Shown one piece after another: positions 10,762 to 20,794 of a DNA stretch of 64,000 bases (position 1 is the first letter of the stretch; every line of letters begins with the position of its first letter). The stretch comes from Oxytricha trifallax. Its lineage: Eukaryota > Ciliophora > Spirotrichea > Sporadotrichida > Oxytrichidae. The stretch covers positions 153,993 through 217,992 of the forward strand of contig ARYC01017179.1 in the NCBI GenBank assembly GCA_000711775.1. Reading direction: 5' to 3'. The translations under genes were made by a program, and so were the position numbers. Under the pieces are notes generated by a model. The model saw nothing but the letters and a program-made list of their open reading frames with translations. It searched no databases and was not told where the DNA came from.

Positions 10762-13383
10762 TCAGCTATATATTTCTTTGATCTATTCAATTAGCAGCTC
10801 ATCTTTAATTTTCTATTAACTGATTTGTGGCGCATTCATAGCCTTGAGCATTTTATTTCTCCTGTCTCCACCTAACTCCTCATTCTCCTCTAGTCTCAAC
10901 GCACTTATTTGAATTTTATTCTCAGGTACTAGGTTCTACACTCTTAAAACATTATTTATAAAGTTTGATAACATAAACTCTTCTCAGCTTCTCCCTTGCA
11001 TTATTCTAATACTTCTGTATTTCCTTATCCTTTGAAGTGTCCTTATCTTTGAACTTTTTCACGTAGTCATCCAACTCACGGGCTTCAGGGGGTAAATTTT
11101 CTTAGTAAAGTTCTTAGAAGTTTAAGCCATTGGGATTCTCAGCTTTTGTGTGAATGTAGAGCACATCCTCCAGTTTTTTGAAGAGGTTGTTGACTACTCC
11201 GTTTCCTCCTCTCATGTTGTCCATGTTGGGGTTTAGGAGGTTGTTGTTATTTTAGTTGTTGTTCCCTCCAGCTAGTGATCCAATAGTACCACCCATCATA
11301 TTTGCAAGTTACTATTCATGGATATTATTTTAGAAGTATATCTAATTGAACAATATAACAAATAATTATATGATTTTATATTTAAGGACAGAGATAATTT
11401 GTTTATTATTTTTATAATGTTTAGGTTACGAAAAACATAGAGGTTACCTATTGAAAATTTTAAGGAAAATTTAAAAAAAATGACTAGACACATTACGATA
11501 TAAGACTAATAGGAAAATTAAAGATTTCTGAAATAACTTAATATTAAGTTACTTCTAAAAACAATGCAATATTTCATAAGATACTTACTCTTTTACATTT
11601 CATGATTACTATTGTTGCATCTGCAAATATCCAGCTCTATCGTTATTATTGAAATTGTTGTCTTTTCTTTCATTGTCCTTGCCTCTCCTGAACAATTTAG
11701 AATTAGGCACAGCATACGTTATTTTATCATCAATTGCAGGCTTCGCTTGAATATTTGTCTCTTGAGATCTGATAATGCCAGGAGGTCTATACATTTCCAT
11801 ATATTCCTTCTTCGTATCATTGGGCAAATCTTTTAGCTGCAACCCTCCAACTTTACTTAATGGATGTTTGCCACCGAACATTTCAGAGTTACTTTCGTCT
11901 TAAAAGTTATTACTTATTAAAGAAATGAGCGGCAATAGATATTCATAGACTTTAAAATAAATTAAAAGTGGTGTTTGCGAAAGATAGAGTTAAGTTCATA
12001 GCGGAACATAGCGAAATCATCAACTTGAATGTCTGATATTTTGTAGTCCTCCTCCTTCTTTACAATGCTTAGCACATCACTATAAAATAAATATAAATTT
12101 CGTAATTCTCTTACACAAATGAGAGGGTTCTTGGCAATATTGATTTATAGAGTGAATTCTTAAGTCCCTTAATGGCACTCATGAACTCTCTGTAGGTTAT
12201 AAGATTATCTTCATCCACATCATAAGCTATAGCTTTGAGACCTTCTTAGTTTGCTGCTCCAGCTTAATTTACTCCATTTTAAATTCCAGTAGATCCTTAT
12301 CCTGTAACTGTAGACTACTGTTTAGTGTCCCCTTAAGAATTCTTGATGTCTTTTTGAGATTGTTCTCTCTTAGCTTGCTCTTATTATTTCTTAATGTTTT
12401 AATGCTTAATCATGCCCATGATAAAGTGAAAGTTTTACTCTGCTTTCTGGTCTGCAATTTAGTAAATCAATATAGAAGATTCTATCAACACTCTTGAACA
12501 TTCTCTTGCAAAGATTCTTTCAACTCTCTGGAGCATTTAAAGTATTTCTGCTGGTCTCATGCATCCATCGTCATCGTCGTCACACAACTCGAACATCACT
12601 AATATGCAAAATTTAGAATAATTCACCAAGTTTAACTCTTACATCTGAGTTTCTTATCATAGACTATTCTCGCTAGTAAATTAAGAGCAAGTAGAAAATC
12701 TAAAATATCCATGTCTTGTTTTTTATCCAATTCTTATCCGTTCTCGCTAAACTTGAATTTCCTAAACCCTAAAATAACTCAATAAATTTTATTTTTATAA
12801 TTACTTTCAAACATATATTGAGTCAAATTATCTGCTGGTTTTGAAGTTCTGAACTCCTCTTCAAGAATTTTCTTGAAATCTTAGAATCTGATTGTTGCTA
12901 TAAAAATCATTTAAGTTACAATTTAATATAAAGCAAAATGTTTTTCTTACTGTTAAGAGTACTTCTCTCATTCTTGAATCTAGTACTTAGACTCTTTATT
13001 CTCTCTGAGTTTACTATAAAATTCATTTTAACGTTTATTCTATATTTACGTTGACTTTGGAATTGTTCAATTTCAAGCGCAGTAGGGAAGTTTGGGTCAT
13101 TCTTTTTATCAAAAAGCTAATTTTACTTGCTTTGAGCATATAATGAATTAGCATTTTGTGATGTTGTATGTGCTGGCAAGTTATTTTATCCAGCTCCTAA
13201 ATGCCCTCGAGAGGGAATACTGCCTTAAGACATACCTACATCTTATCCTGAGGGATTATTTCTCATCATGCTTGATTGACCACCATTGCTTTGGTTCAGA
13301 GCACTTCTCCCCACTTCTATATAAGAGCGTTTTCTTTCGTTATCCGCCTGTTGACGCTTTTATCTTGATTGGTCAGTTGCCAT
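10762..13383 (-). CDS. EF-hand calcium-binding protein
   Basis: The gene reads from ATG at 13383 down to TGA at 10762-10764: 671 residues after removal of six short introns (13014-13049, 12898-12950, 12769-12804, 12599-12642, 12080-12114, 10936-10978) and two IESs. The N terminus is Gln/Ser-rich and basic. Two calcium loops are visible: DDDDDGCMRPAE in the middle and DVDEDNLITYRE further on, both with acidic residues at positions 1, 3, 5 and Glu at 12. Between them is a Gln-rich low-complexity linker. The C-terminal third (FGGKHPLSKVGGLQLKDLPN, then a Met/Asn/Gly-rich stretch and a helical tail ending IKEIYS) is not known to me. It is probably a soluble calcium sensor; the partner is unknown. 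Summed length is exactly divisible by three. Confidence 0.85.
11317..11613 (-). other. IES, 297 bp, pointer AATAGTAA
   Basis: Pointer copies (plus-strand TTACTATT) lie at 11309-11316 and 11606-11613. Deletion joins QMQQQQ to LANMMGG in frame. Confidence 0.85.
11908..11969 (-). other. IES, 62 bp, pointer ACTTTTAA
   Basis: Pointer copies (plus-strand TTAAAAGT) lie at 11900-11907 and 11962-11969. Deletion joins FRKHHFQ to DESNSEMFGG in frame. Confidence 0.85.
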
Positions 13384-13607
13384 TTTATTTATATTTATTT
13401 ATTGCACAATCTTATTTCGATAAATACACTTTGTTATAAAGAGGGGATATATAGGGCTGGTTATATTATAAAAAATACTATATCTTTGTAATCCAATATA
13501 GTGTTTAAAAGTAGAGGAAGGTTAAATATTTTGTGAGAGTACGAAATAATTTTATTTAATAAAAAGGTTCTTATTTCCTATAGTTAATTTAATTTTATTT
13601 TGTATCT

Positions 13608-15274
13608 ATGGGTTTTGGTAGAGTTGAGATTACCTTCCTACTGTGTGAGGCCGTGTGCATTTTATTCTACGGACTATTCACTGAGTATAAAGCTGGAACA
13701 GATCCTAAAACACCTGGCAATGACGAGGATGCTAACAGAATGTATATGCATATTAAGTTAATTAGTTAAAAATCAAAAGTTTTTATTTCATGGGGGGTGG
13801 GGTTGTTGATTCTTCAAAATTGATAAGAAAAATGCATGATAAGTATCCACTTTTCTAAGATGTGCATGTGATGATCTTCGTTGGATTCGGATTTTTGATG
13901 GTGTTCCTCAAGAACAATTCTTGGACATCTATTGGATTTAACTACCTAATTGCTTGCTGGGCAATTCAAATTACCATCTTATTTAGAGGTTTCTGGATGT
14001 AGATTTGCGAGCACTATCACCATTTGGATCACGACTGGCACAAGATCTAACTTAATGTGCAAGAACTCATTTTGGCTGACTTTGGAGCTGGTGCAGTCAT
14101 TATTTTAAATGTAAGTTATAATTAGGCCACAAATTTCCTGAGCTAATAATAGTAATTATTCTTAAAACAAAAATATTTGAGTATTGATATCCTTTGGAGC
14201 AATTTTAGGAAAATGCTCTCTTTTCCAACTATGGGTTATGGCCACAATTGAGATTTGCTTCTACGCTTTGAATGAATCAATTTGCATTGATATTTTCAGA
14301 GTTTCTGATATTGGAGGATCAATGACAATCCACACTTTCGGAGCTTATTTCGGCATCTCAGTCGCTCTTTTCTATCAACCAAAGAAAGCTATTGCAGATA
14401 AGCATGGAGTCGGTGTAGGAAACTATCTTTCAGATCTAGTCTCTATGATTGGAACACTTTTCTTATTCGCCTACTGGCCATCTTTCAACGGTGCACTCGG
14501 TTCTGGATCACAATAACAAAGAACCGTCATAAATACCTATCTATCCATTTCTTGCAGTTGTATTGCAGCTATCATTTCCTCAAAGATTATTCATCATGGC
14601 AAACTTGAAATGGAAATTGTCCTTAACTCCTCAATTGCTGGAGGTGTCGCTATCGGAGCATGTGCTGATATGATTGTATAGCCATTTGGCGCTATGCTTG
14701 TTGGATTCGTGGCTGGAACTATCTCATCATTCGGATACGGATATCTCTCAAAGTTCCTCTAAGAAAAGATCACCCTTCACGATACATGTGGTGTCCACAA
14801 TCTTCACGGAATGCCAGGAATTATTGGAGGTTTGACTTCAGCTATTGTTGCCTCTAGAGGTGGTGATAACTTCGGAGCTAACTAAACCAATGTAATTTAA
14901 ATTTTATGACCCTTTGATATTTTAGGGTTTACAACAACCAATTCCTTGAGGTAGGTAGATCCCCATCAGAGCAAGCTGGTTTCCAATTAGCTTCACTGGC
15001 ACTTACTCTTGGTATCGCTATTACCTCAGGTCTTTTCACAGGTTTTGTGACATCAAGACAATGGTTCCAACCACCCCCAGAAGATTATCTCTTCGACGAT
15101 AGATATCAATGGGCTGATTGCGAAATTGAACACGAACAGATGGCTGATTTACAAAAGCAAATGAGCATGTCAGGTACTCACTCAAAGCTTGCAAACCTTG
15201 GCAAGTCCGAGGCAGATGAAGATGATGATGAGGATACTCAAAGAAAGGACAATATATACAAATTCAAAATTTAA
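13608..15274 (+). CDS. Rh-type ammonium/CO2 channel
   Basis: The start is [20 protein letters not shown]. The diagnostic Rh motif [19 protein letters not shown] and the pore-lining segments [30 protein letters not shown] and the conserved His residues of the channel are present. About eleven hydrophobic helices are visible, as expected for the Amt/Mep/Rh fold in the plasma or contractile-vacuole membrane. The C-terminal tail is acidic ([12 protein letters not shown]). Three IESs interrupt it (13746-13831, 14095-14179, about 14880-14932). 481 codons are in frame to 15274, near the usual Rh length. The true stop was not found: the next in-frame TGA lies only near 15630, so a last small IES or MDS after 15270 is likely. 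Confidence 0.9.
13746..13831 (+). other. IES, 86 bp, pointer ATGCAT
   Basis: Pointer copies lie at 13746-13751 and 13832-13837. Deletion joins NRMYMH to DKYPLFQDVH, matching the Rh family. The pointer is a 6 bp palindrome. The interior holds a G-rich run (ATGGGGGGTGGGG). Confidence 0.85.
14095..14179 (+). other. IES, 85 bp, pointer AGT
   Basis: Pointer copies lie at 14095-14097 and 14180-14182. Deletion gives [16 protein letters not shown], as Rh proteins have. A GTAAGT inside looks like an intron donor, but splicing there would put a TGA in frame. Confidence 0.75.
14880..14932 (+). other. IES about 53 bp, pointer AAC (or intron)
   Basis: A frame shift at GANQTN is repaired by deletion between AAC copies at 14880 and 14933 (or 14936). 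A GTAATT...TTTTAG pair also lies here, but removing it as an intron gives the wrong phase. Confidence 0.5.
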
Positions 15275-15678
15275 TGGGTTAAATTTCATGTCTCCACATT
15301 TTTAGATAGAAAAACTGAGATATTTAGCTATTAATTAATATAAATCTTTTTAACAACATTCAGTGAACATAAAATAGATTTAAAGAGAGATAAGTAGTCG
15401 AAGTATTTTTGTAAGAGCTCAAGTCAGAGTGAATTTTAGGATCGCTTGAAGCTTACTTAAACAGGAGTACTAAGACTATATATCTCTCAAATGCTATAAT
15501 TTATTATCAATGCATGTACCCTTCTTCGTTCTCTAAAACTGAATGCATTGATATTTATGACAATTTTCAGTAAATTTATTCTACATTAAATATCAAATAC
15601 TTTTCACCCTTTTCTCGCAAATGCAGTTATTTGAATCAGATATTTATGAAAATTTAATGCCTTGATTAATAATTCGAA

Positions 15679-16222
15679 TCTACCAAGTTTATTGTGGATT
15701 GGCTCTGAGTAGTTGAAACCCTCATCTTCATCGTCGACGTATTGTTACTCTTCGGATCTATCTCTTTGTGGTCTACCTCCACGGCCTCTGCCACCTTCAT
15801 TTTGTAAAATTTAATTAAAGTAAAGCTAGGTAAATGCAAAAATAATACAAGTCCTTAATCTTAATGTCAAGACTCTCCTTTTTTAATAATTAATCTATAA
15901 AACTTGCCATCTTGAAGTTTCTTGTTAACATCTTCTTTGTTTAGACTAATTTTAATCTATGAAGTGTTATTTAAACGATTTATTTCTGTTCCTCCTTGAC
16001 TTATTCATCAGCTGGAAGTTGGACTAATAAAATTAGTAAATTTGTAGTAAAACCTTCAATTTGTTGCAGTATTCTTTATTTTTAAATCTCGCAAGTATCG
16101 ATCTCTTTTTGGTATGGGTTTGGTCTATCGAGGAGAGCTTGCTTTTTAGCTTCGATTCTCTCAAGTTTACTCTTTTCTCTCTCAATCAATGAAGTCTTTT
16201 GCTTTTGGATCCATTTAGAATC
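15679..16222 (-). other. MDS cluster C of the BFR1-like gene (MDS 17, 19, 21, 23, 25, 28)
   Basis: From high to low coordinate: MDS17 16088-16222, MDS19 16048-16071, MDS21 15977-16028, MDS23 15903-15944, MDS25 15852-15882, MDS28 15679-15798. Outgoing pointers (coding strand): 17 ATACTTGCGAG, 19 GAAGGTTTTA, 21 AAATAAATC, 23 AAGATGGCAAG, 25 AGATTAAGGA, 28 AAACTTGGTAGA. MDS19 is only 24 bp including both pointers, so just five bases are unique to it. MDS28 carries GRGRGGRPQRDR and an acidic stretch. The MDS17 start uses a minimal GAT pointer shared with 18857-18859. Confidence 0.9.
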
Positions 16223-19200
16223 CCTTTTTATAGATGGGATATATAATTATCGGACTGGATTAGGAAGGGACAACAAAATGGAATTCGATGTAAGGAAATA
16301 CTATTATTTTGCTGTTTAAAATAGTCAAAATAACCTATTAAAAAATTAACTAAAAAAATTTCATTAATTAGATCCATTTACTTTAAAGTAATACTTATCA
16401 TTATATCAATTTTTCTCTAAAATATGACAATATAACTAGTTAGTAGTTTTAAATTAAATGTATTCTAATTTTTTCATGTCTTTTTTTTTTATTTTTTCAT
16501 TAACCCTTAACTTATTTTATAAAAATTTCAATATTTATTTATGATTTAATTTGCTATGTAATAAGATAAAAAAGATAGATTTACCTATATATTTTTATAT
16601 GAAATATTTGATTTACTAAATATTTATAAATAGTATCATTTTCATGTTTAATTAAGATTTTATATTTTTACACATATTAAATCCGATCAATTAATCTCAT
16701 TAAGGGTTTCTGGGGGTTTTAATTCTGAGTGATAGATCTCATCTCTTTAAAATTATATCAATATAATTTTAAAGTCATTTCACTCTAGTCTCATTCTTTC
16801 TATCATAGAGTTTTTGCATTCAATTTTATCTCAATATAAAAATTTATTGCTTTATATAGCTTAAATATGGTGACAAAGGGGAATGAATGAAAATTTTAAT
16901 TGAAAATGATAGATTGAGTTATTATATGTAGAAGGATACTATAAAAACAATCGCCGAATAATTGTGTCTTGTGTGGGCATTTGGCTCCCTTTTCATGCTT
17001 TAAGCTCAAATAGCCGTGATTGATCAACTCTACCATCATCATATTCATTTTTTGCTTATGAAGTGATGATAGGTTTGTTCATCAATCCAATGTTGGGTAG
17101 TTCTTCTCGTCCTAGTTCAAGTCTTCCTTCTTGTTGGTTCTTCTACCAAGTTTAAAGAGAATTATAATCAACCCCAAAACCCCTTATTGATGTGTAATTC
17201 TGCCACCTTCGTTTTGACCTCTGAAGCCACCGCGACCTCCTCTGCTGCCTCTGAAGCCACCTCTGCCTCCTCTTCTGTAGTTGCCATCGTCGTCGTCTCT
17301 TCTTTCACGTTTCTCTGGCTCTTCGTCTTCAATGACACCCTCGTTTACGAGTTTCTCCTCTTCTTCCTTCAATCTGATTTCTCCCTCAACATAAATAAAT
17401 ACAGCAAACATACTCAACATCAAATTCTTTCTAATAAAATATACAATCTTCTTTGTTTAGTTGGTTCATGATTTATTTTATACTTATAATTTTTTGTTGG
17501 ACTAATCCAGTTAAAACCTTCTATAAAAATTAAAATCACATATTTCATTATTAAATTATAAAATTGAATTTAAAAATCGACATTAAATATATTAGTATTC
17601 TGAGATCTTGTCTTTGTTCCTTAGCTTCATTCATTTCCTTCATATATAAATTTATTTTGATTCTTATCAATCTCTGGCTTGATCTTGAGGAGCTCCTTTA
17701 GCAATCTCTCTCTTTCACGTCATTGAGGATTTTCTTTTCTTCTTGAGGATTTTTCAAGGAAGTAGTTTCATATCTTTTCTCCAAATCAGCAATAGCCTTG
17801 GCGATTTGCTCTGGCTTTTAGTGCTCTCTGTGAAGTCCTTTTCTCAAGTTTTATCAATAAAAATGGCAAATGATACTATTTATTACAGTAGTAATTTTAT
17901 TTTTGTCACCATCAAGTACTTCCTTCTTTTTTAAGCCAATAGATCTCTATAAAATGTGTTATTCACTTATATTTCCAAGTGATTTTCATGCTTTTCTCAT
18001 TTTCTTATCGAAATCGTTCTGATCTGGCTTATTGTAAATTCCTATAATTTAATGATAGAACTTCAGTATCTACTGTCACTTGAATTAGATAATTAATAGT
18101 AAATTTACTATAAAATCAAATAAAATATTTCTTGCTTTTTCTCTTCAACTACCTTGACTTCTTCCTTTTCTTCTCCTTCAGCTGACTAAATATAATAATT
18201 AACACTTTTGAACCTCCTTCCTGGTTTCTTGGTGCATCACTTCTGGGTTGTTTGGTCTCCTCTTCAGCGGGAGCTTCACCTTTCTTTCTGTAAACTTACT
18301 GCTTTTGACTCATATTAAATATTGAAATAACAATAATAAAGATATCATTGCAAACGATTTATTTAATTCGTGTTTTTTCTTAATCATTCTATTCTCGATA
18401 GTATAGACACGTCGATGTAATAATTCATGTAATAAAAAATAAGAAAACATTCAAATTTAAGAACAAAAGTTTTATGAATCTGATTTCTCCCTCTTTCTCG
18501 TAGTTCTCCATCTTTTCAGTAAGCTCCTTAATCTGTAATTATTTAATAAGACTCTCCTTTTCGAGTGGTGGTGAAACCTTAAGGAATCCGAATTTATTAA
18601 TGGCAGTGATATCGATCTTGAAAGCCTCCTCAACTTCGTAAGCGGCTCTCTTGGCTTGTTTCTTTTCGCCTCCCTTGCCCTTCTTTTTGCCGACACCAAC
18701 TTGCATCAAAGCTGCTTCTTCTCTTTCTCTCTTGTTCATAACTCTCTCGAGCTTGCCATCTTATAAGTGTTATAACTATATAATTTGAAGAGAATATTAG
18801 TTGCAGTAGGCAATCAAGTGCTCGCAAGTATAAGAAAAATGAATCCCGCTATTCTCATCTCTTTGAATCTCGAATTCTAATTTTGCCTTGAAATACTCCT
18901 CTCTAGTCTCATTAAAGCAGTAAATTATACTATAATTAGTTTTTGCAAGTCATCCTTGACCTTTTAGATATCATCTTCATATTTATCTAATTATTGCTTG
19001 AGATCTTGTCTTATACATCTAAGTCAGTTAAATTTTAATAATCCATTTCTTTCTTGATTTTATTAATTTCATCATCTAAGGCAGTGATTTGTTCGGTAAA
19101 TGTATCTAACTTTTCTCTGACTTCCTTCTTTTATTCGTAAAGCTTATCAAATCTGTAATACTTTAAATATGAGGAGCTCATCAGCAGCTGGGAGAGTGGC

Positions 19201-19923
19201 CTTGAGAACTTTGACGTCTCCTAAAAATACAGTAACTACAAATAAATGTTTCGAGAATCAACCTCAAGTTTTGTCTTCTTGCTTCTAGATCATTAAGTTT
19301 ATCTTGAATCTTCTTAACTTATTCAATGTATGTTCTCTTGTCAGCTCTTAATTCACCAACTGCATCAAACTTCTCCTTTAAGTAATCCTTATAGGTCACA
19401 TTAGAACCGCCGACTTTGCCACCATCCTAACAAGTTATTCACTTTGAAAAATGATATATTACAATTTTGTTTCTTAAGTTTTCGATTTGGTTGTCAAGTT
19501 CTCTCATTTTCTTAAGGAAAATTATTGTTTTTGTATGATCTGGCTGCTTCTTTCTCTCGTCCTTAGCTGGAACAGATGGAACTTTATATTGTTACTATTG
19601 CTCACTTGAATTCTATCGTGTTTAGGTCTTGGTGCGTAGTAGTATTTGTAATAGTATGTGTTTTCATCAACCTCATTGTTTCTGTTTCTTTCTCTATCGT
19701 TTCTATCATCTCTTCGTTTCTTATCTCCGTTTTCCTTTTTCTATTAATAGAATATCATGGTAATATTACACCCTTCAGCTACCTTCTTTTGGTATTGAGG
19801 TTTGCGTTCACCATAGGGACGATCATTGCGATCTGTGTATTAAGTTTGGGGTCTTGCACCACCTCTACCGCTGAAATTGCCGCCTCTTCCGCCACGGCCG
19901 CCTCTTCCACCTCTTGAACCTCC
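15679..19923 (-). CDS. BFR1-like RGG RNA-binding protein, scrambled into 29 MDSs
   Basis: Three clusters of short minus-strand coding pieces are interleaved and join at 28 pointers of 3-17 bp into one open frame of 681 codons (680 residues), counting one 23 nt intron or IES at 18908-18930. The product starts MSQKQQVYRKKGEAPAEEE, then an RGG box, an acidic/basic linker, a long coiled coil, and a second RGG/FRGG-rich tail. It ends ...EDLNQDEKNYPTLD (TGA at 17082-17084). Family signatures are ADLEKRYETTSLKNPQEEKK, EYFKAKLEFEIQRD, RPNPYQKEIDTCEHLIAYCN and INKFGFLKVSPP. These resemble yeast BFR1 and related proteins, which bind mRNAs and polysomes at the ER. The exact open frame and total length make the assembly very secure. 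The family name is less so. Confidence 0.9.
16223..17081. other. AT-rich spacer with a TBE-like right terminus
   Basis: This separates clusters C and A. TAAGGGTTTCTGGGGGTTTT at 16701-16720 resembles the right TBE end seen at 56989-57004. Bases 16930-17081 are probably the 3' flank of the BFR1-like gene. I see no open coding frame. Confidence 0.45.
17082..18313 (-). other. MDS cluster A of the BFR1-like gene (MDS 1,3,5,7,9,11,13,15,20,22,27,29)
   Basis: MDS1 18208-18313 (ATG at 18311-18313), 3 18135-18183, 5 18058-18086, 7 17995-18028, 9 17907-17935, 11 17717-17852, 13 17663-17695, 15 17601-17637, 20 17496-17521, 22 17446-17478, 27 17199-17387, 29 17082-17153. Outgoing pointers: 1 GGAGGTTCAA, 3 AGAAAAAG, 5 AAGTTC, 7 AAGAAAATGAGA, 9 GATGGTG, 11 GACGT, 13 TTGATAAG, 15 AAGACAAGATCTCA, 20 ATTAGTCCAAC, 22 CTAAACAAAGAAGAT, 27 GAAGGTGGCAGA. 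The cluster holds the start, the second RGG region and the stop. Confidence 0.9.
17154..17198 (-). other. 45 bp IES with a TBE-tip-like sequence
   Basis: Between MDS27 and MDS29. It contains CCCCAAAACCCCTTATTGA (17172-17190), which differs from the left tip of the full TBE at 52904 (CCCCAAAACCCCTTAGTGA) by one base. Confidence 0.6.
18477..19923 (-). other. MDS cluster B of the BFR1-like gene (MDS 2,4,...,18,24,26)
   Basis: MDS2 19772-19923, 4 19602-19742, 6 19536-19584, 8 19474-19513, 10 19263-19426, 12 19170-19218, 14 19044-19150, 16 18857-19012, 18 18800-18831, 24 18548-18762, 26 18477-18534. Outgoing pointers: 2 AGCTGAAGG, 4 AATTCAAGTGA, 6 GCCAGATCA, 8 CTTAA, 10 AAAACTTGAG, 12 GAGCTCCTCA, 14 GAAATG, 16 GAT, 18 TACTGCAAC, 24 AAAAGGAGAGTCTT, 26 GAGGGAGAAATCAGATT. 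The spacers between these even pieces are IESs, many only 20-50 bp. Confidence 0.9.
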
Positions 19924-20033
19924 CCCCTTAAATAATTATACATTCATTTACTTAGGTAAAAATTCCATAAATTACAAAGATAAACATCAATTAAATTAAA
20001 TAATAATTTGATAATAAATTAAAAAAAAATATC

Positions 20034-20495
20034 ATGAAGATTAAAAGCTAAATATACTTCTTAGTAATTATAGTCACACTTTCTATCCTGGTCTAACAAG
20101 GATAGTGCATGGATATTGAAAGAAAATTCAATGATTTCAAGTAATATGTTGAACTTCGTAAGTATCTTCTATTCTATATATTTGACTTTCAATTTTTAAA
20201 AGAAATGATTCTATAAATTTATGATACTAAAAAGAAATAATCCTTAAATACTATTCATATTTGTGCATTAAAATATACCAATTTACTCAATTAAAAACTT
20301 TAATTTATAGACCCCAGAGTGATGGAATGGTTCAATGATGTGCTATTTTACTTAAATTACCTGGTGTTTCTGACTTATTGCAATGCAATCGCCAATAATG
20401 CTTATTCTTCATATGGAGTGGGGGAGATGTAAGGACTGTGCATGGGAGCTGCTTAGCAGGAAGCATCTGATGCCATGAATGATCCCATGTTGTGA
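20034..20495 (+). CDS. Small secreted protein
   Basis: A 102-residue product after removal of an intron at 20158-20310 (GTAAGT...TTTATAG, phase preserved). The N terminus (MKIKSQIYFLVIIVTLSILV) is a signal peptide. The mature part has three Cys residues and an aromatic-rich middle (MEWFNDVLFYLNYLVFLTYC), then a Gly/Ala/Met-rich tail ending in TGA at 20493-20495. No family is recognised. The intron is longer than most here and could hide an IES. Confidence 0.65.
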
Positions 20496-20794
20496 AAACA
20501 GTACTCTGTAATATAAGGAAAATCTAAATTGTCTAGAATATAGAGGTTAATAAACTCAAAGAAGAACGTAACAAACATTTTATTGATATCGGACAAATTA
20601 AGTTAAAGAAAATGTTTTCAAATAAATAAACTAATTCTAATTATTTCTTAATTTAATCTATTCTATTCTATAAGTAAGTATATTACTTTATTCTTAAAGC
20701 TTATGAGATTATTAAAAGGATTTTAGGATCTTTGTAAATACTAAACATATATAAGTTTTACAAAATAGTTATTAATTATAATAAAATATCCAAA

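Noticed and set aside
14099-14181. Spliceosomal intron starting at GTAAGT in the Rh gene
   Set aside because: Any AG acceptor there gives an in-frame TGA; deletion between AGT pointers restores the conserved Rh sequence.
17184-17471. Plus-strand open frame of 94 codons rich in Ser/Ala/Thr
   Set aside because: It is the complement of the RGG-coding MDS27 of the BFR1-like gene; the repetitive codons keep the antisense strand open.
19440-19460. 36 nt in-frame intron between NLRNKI and DGGKVGG in cluster B
   Set aside because: Splicing it also keeps frame, but MDS9 in cluster A has matching pointers to both sides (CTTAA and GATGGTG), consistent with all other joins.
19576-19917. Plus-strand open frame of 113 codons
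   Set aside because: Antisense of MDS2, MDS4 and part of MDS6 of the BFR1-like gene; the minus frame joins by pointers and has family motifs.
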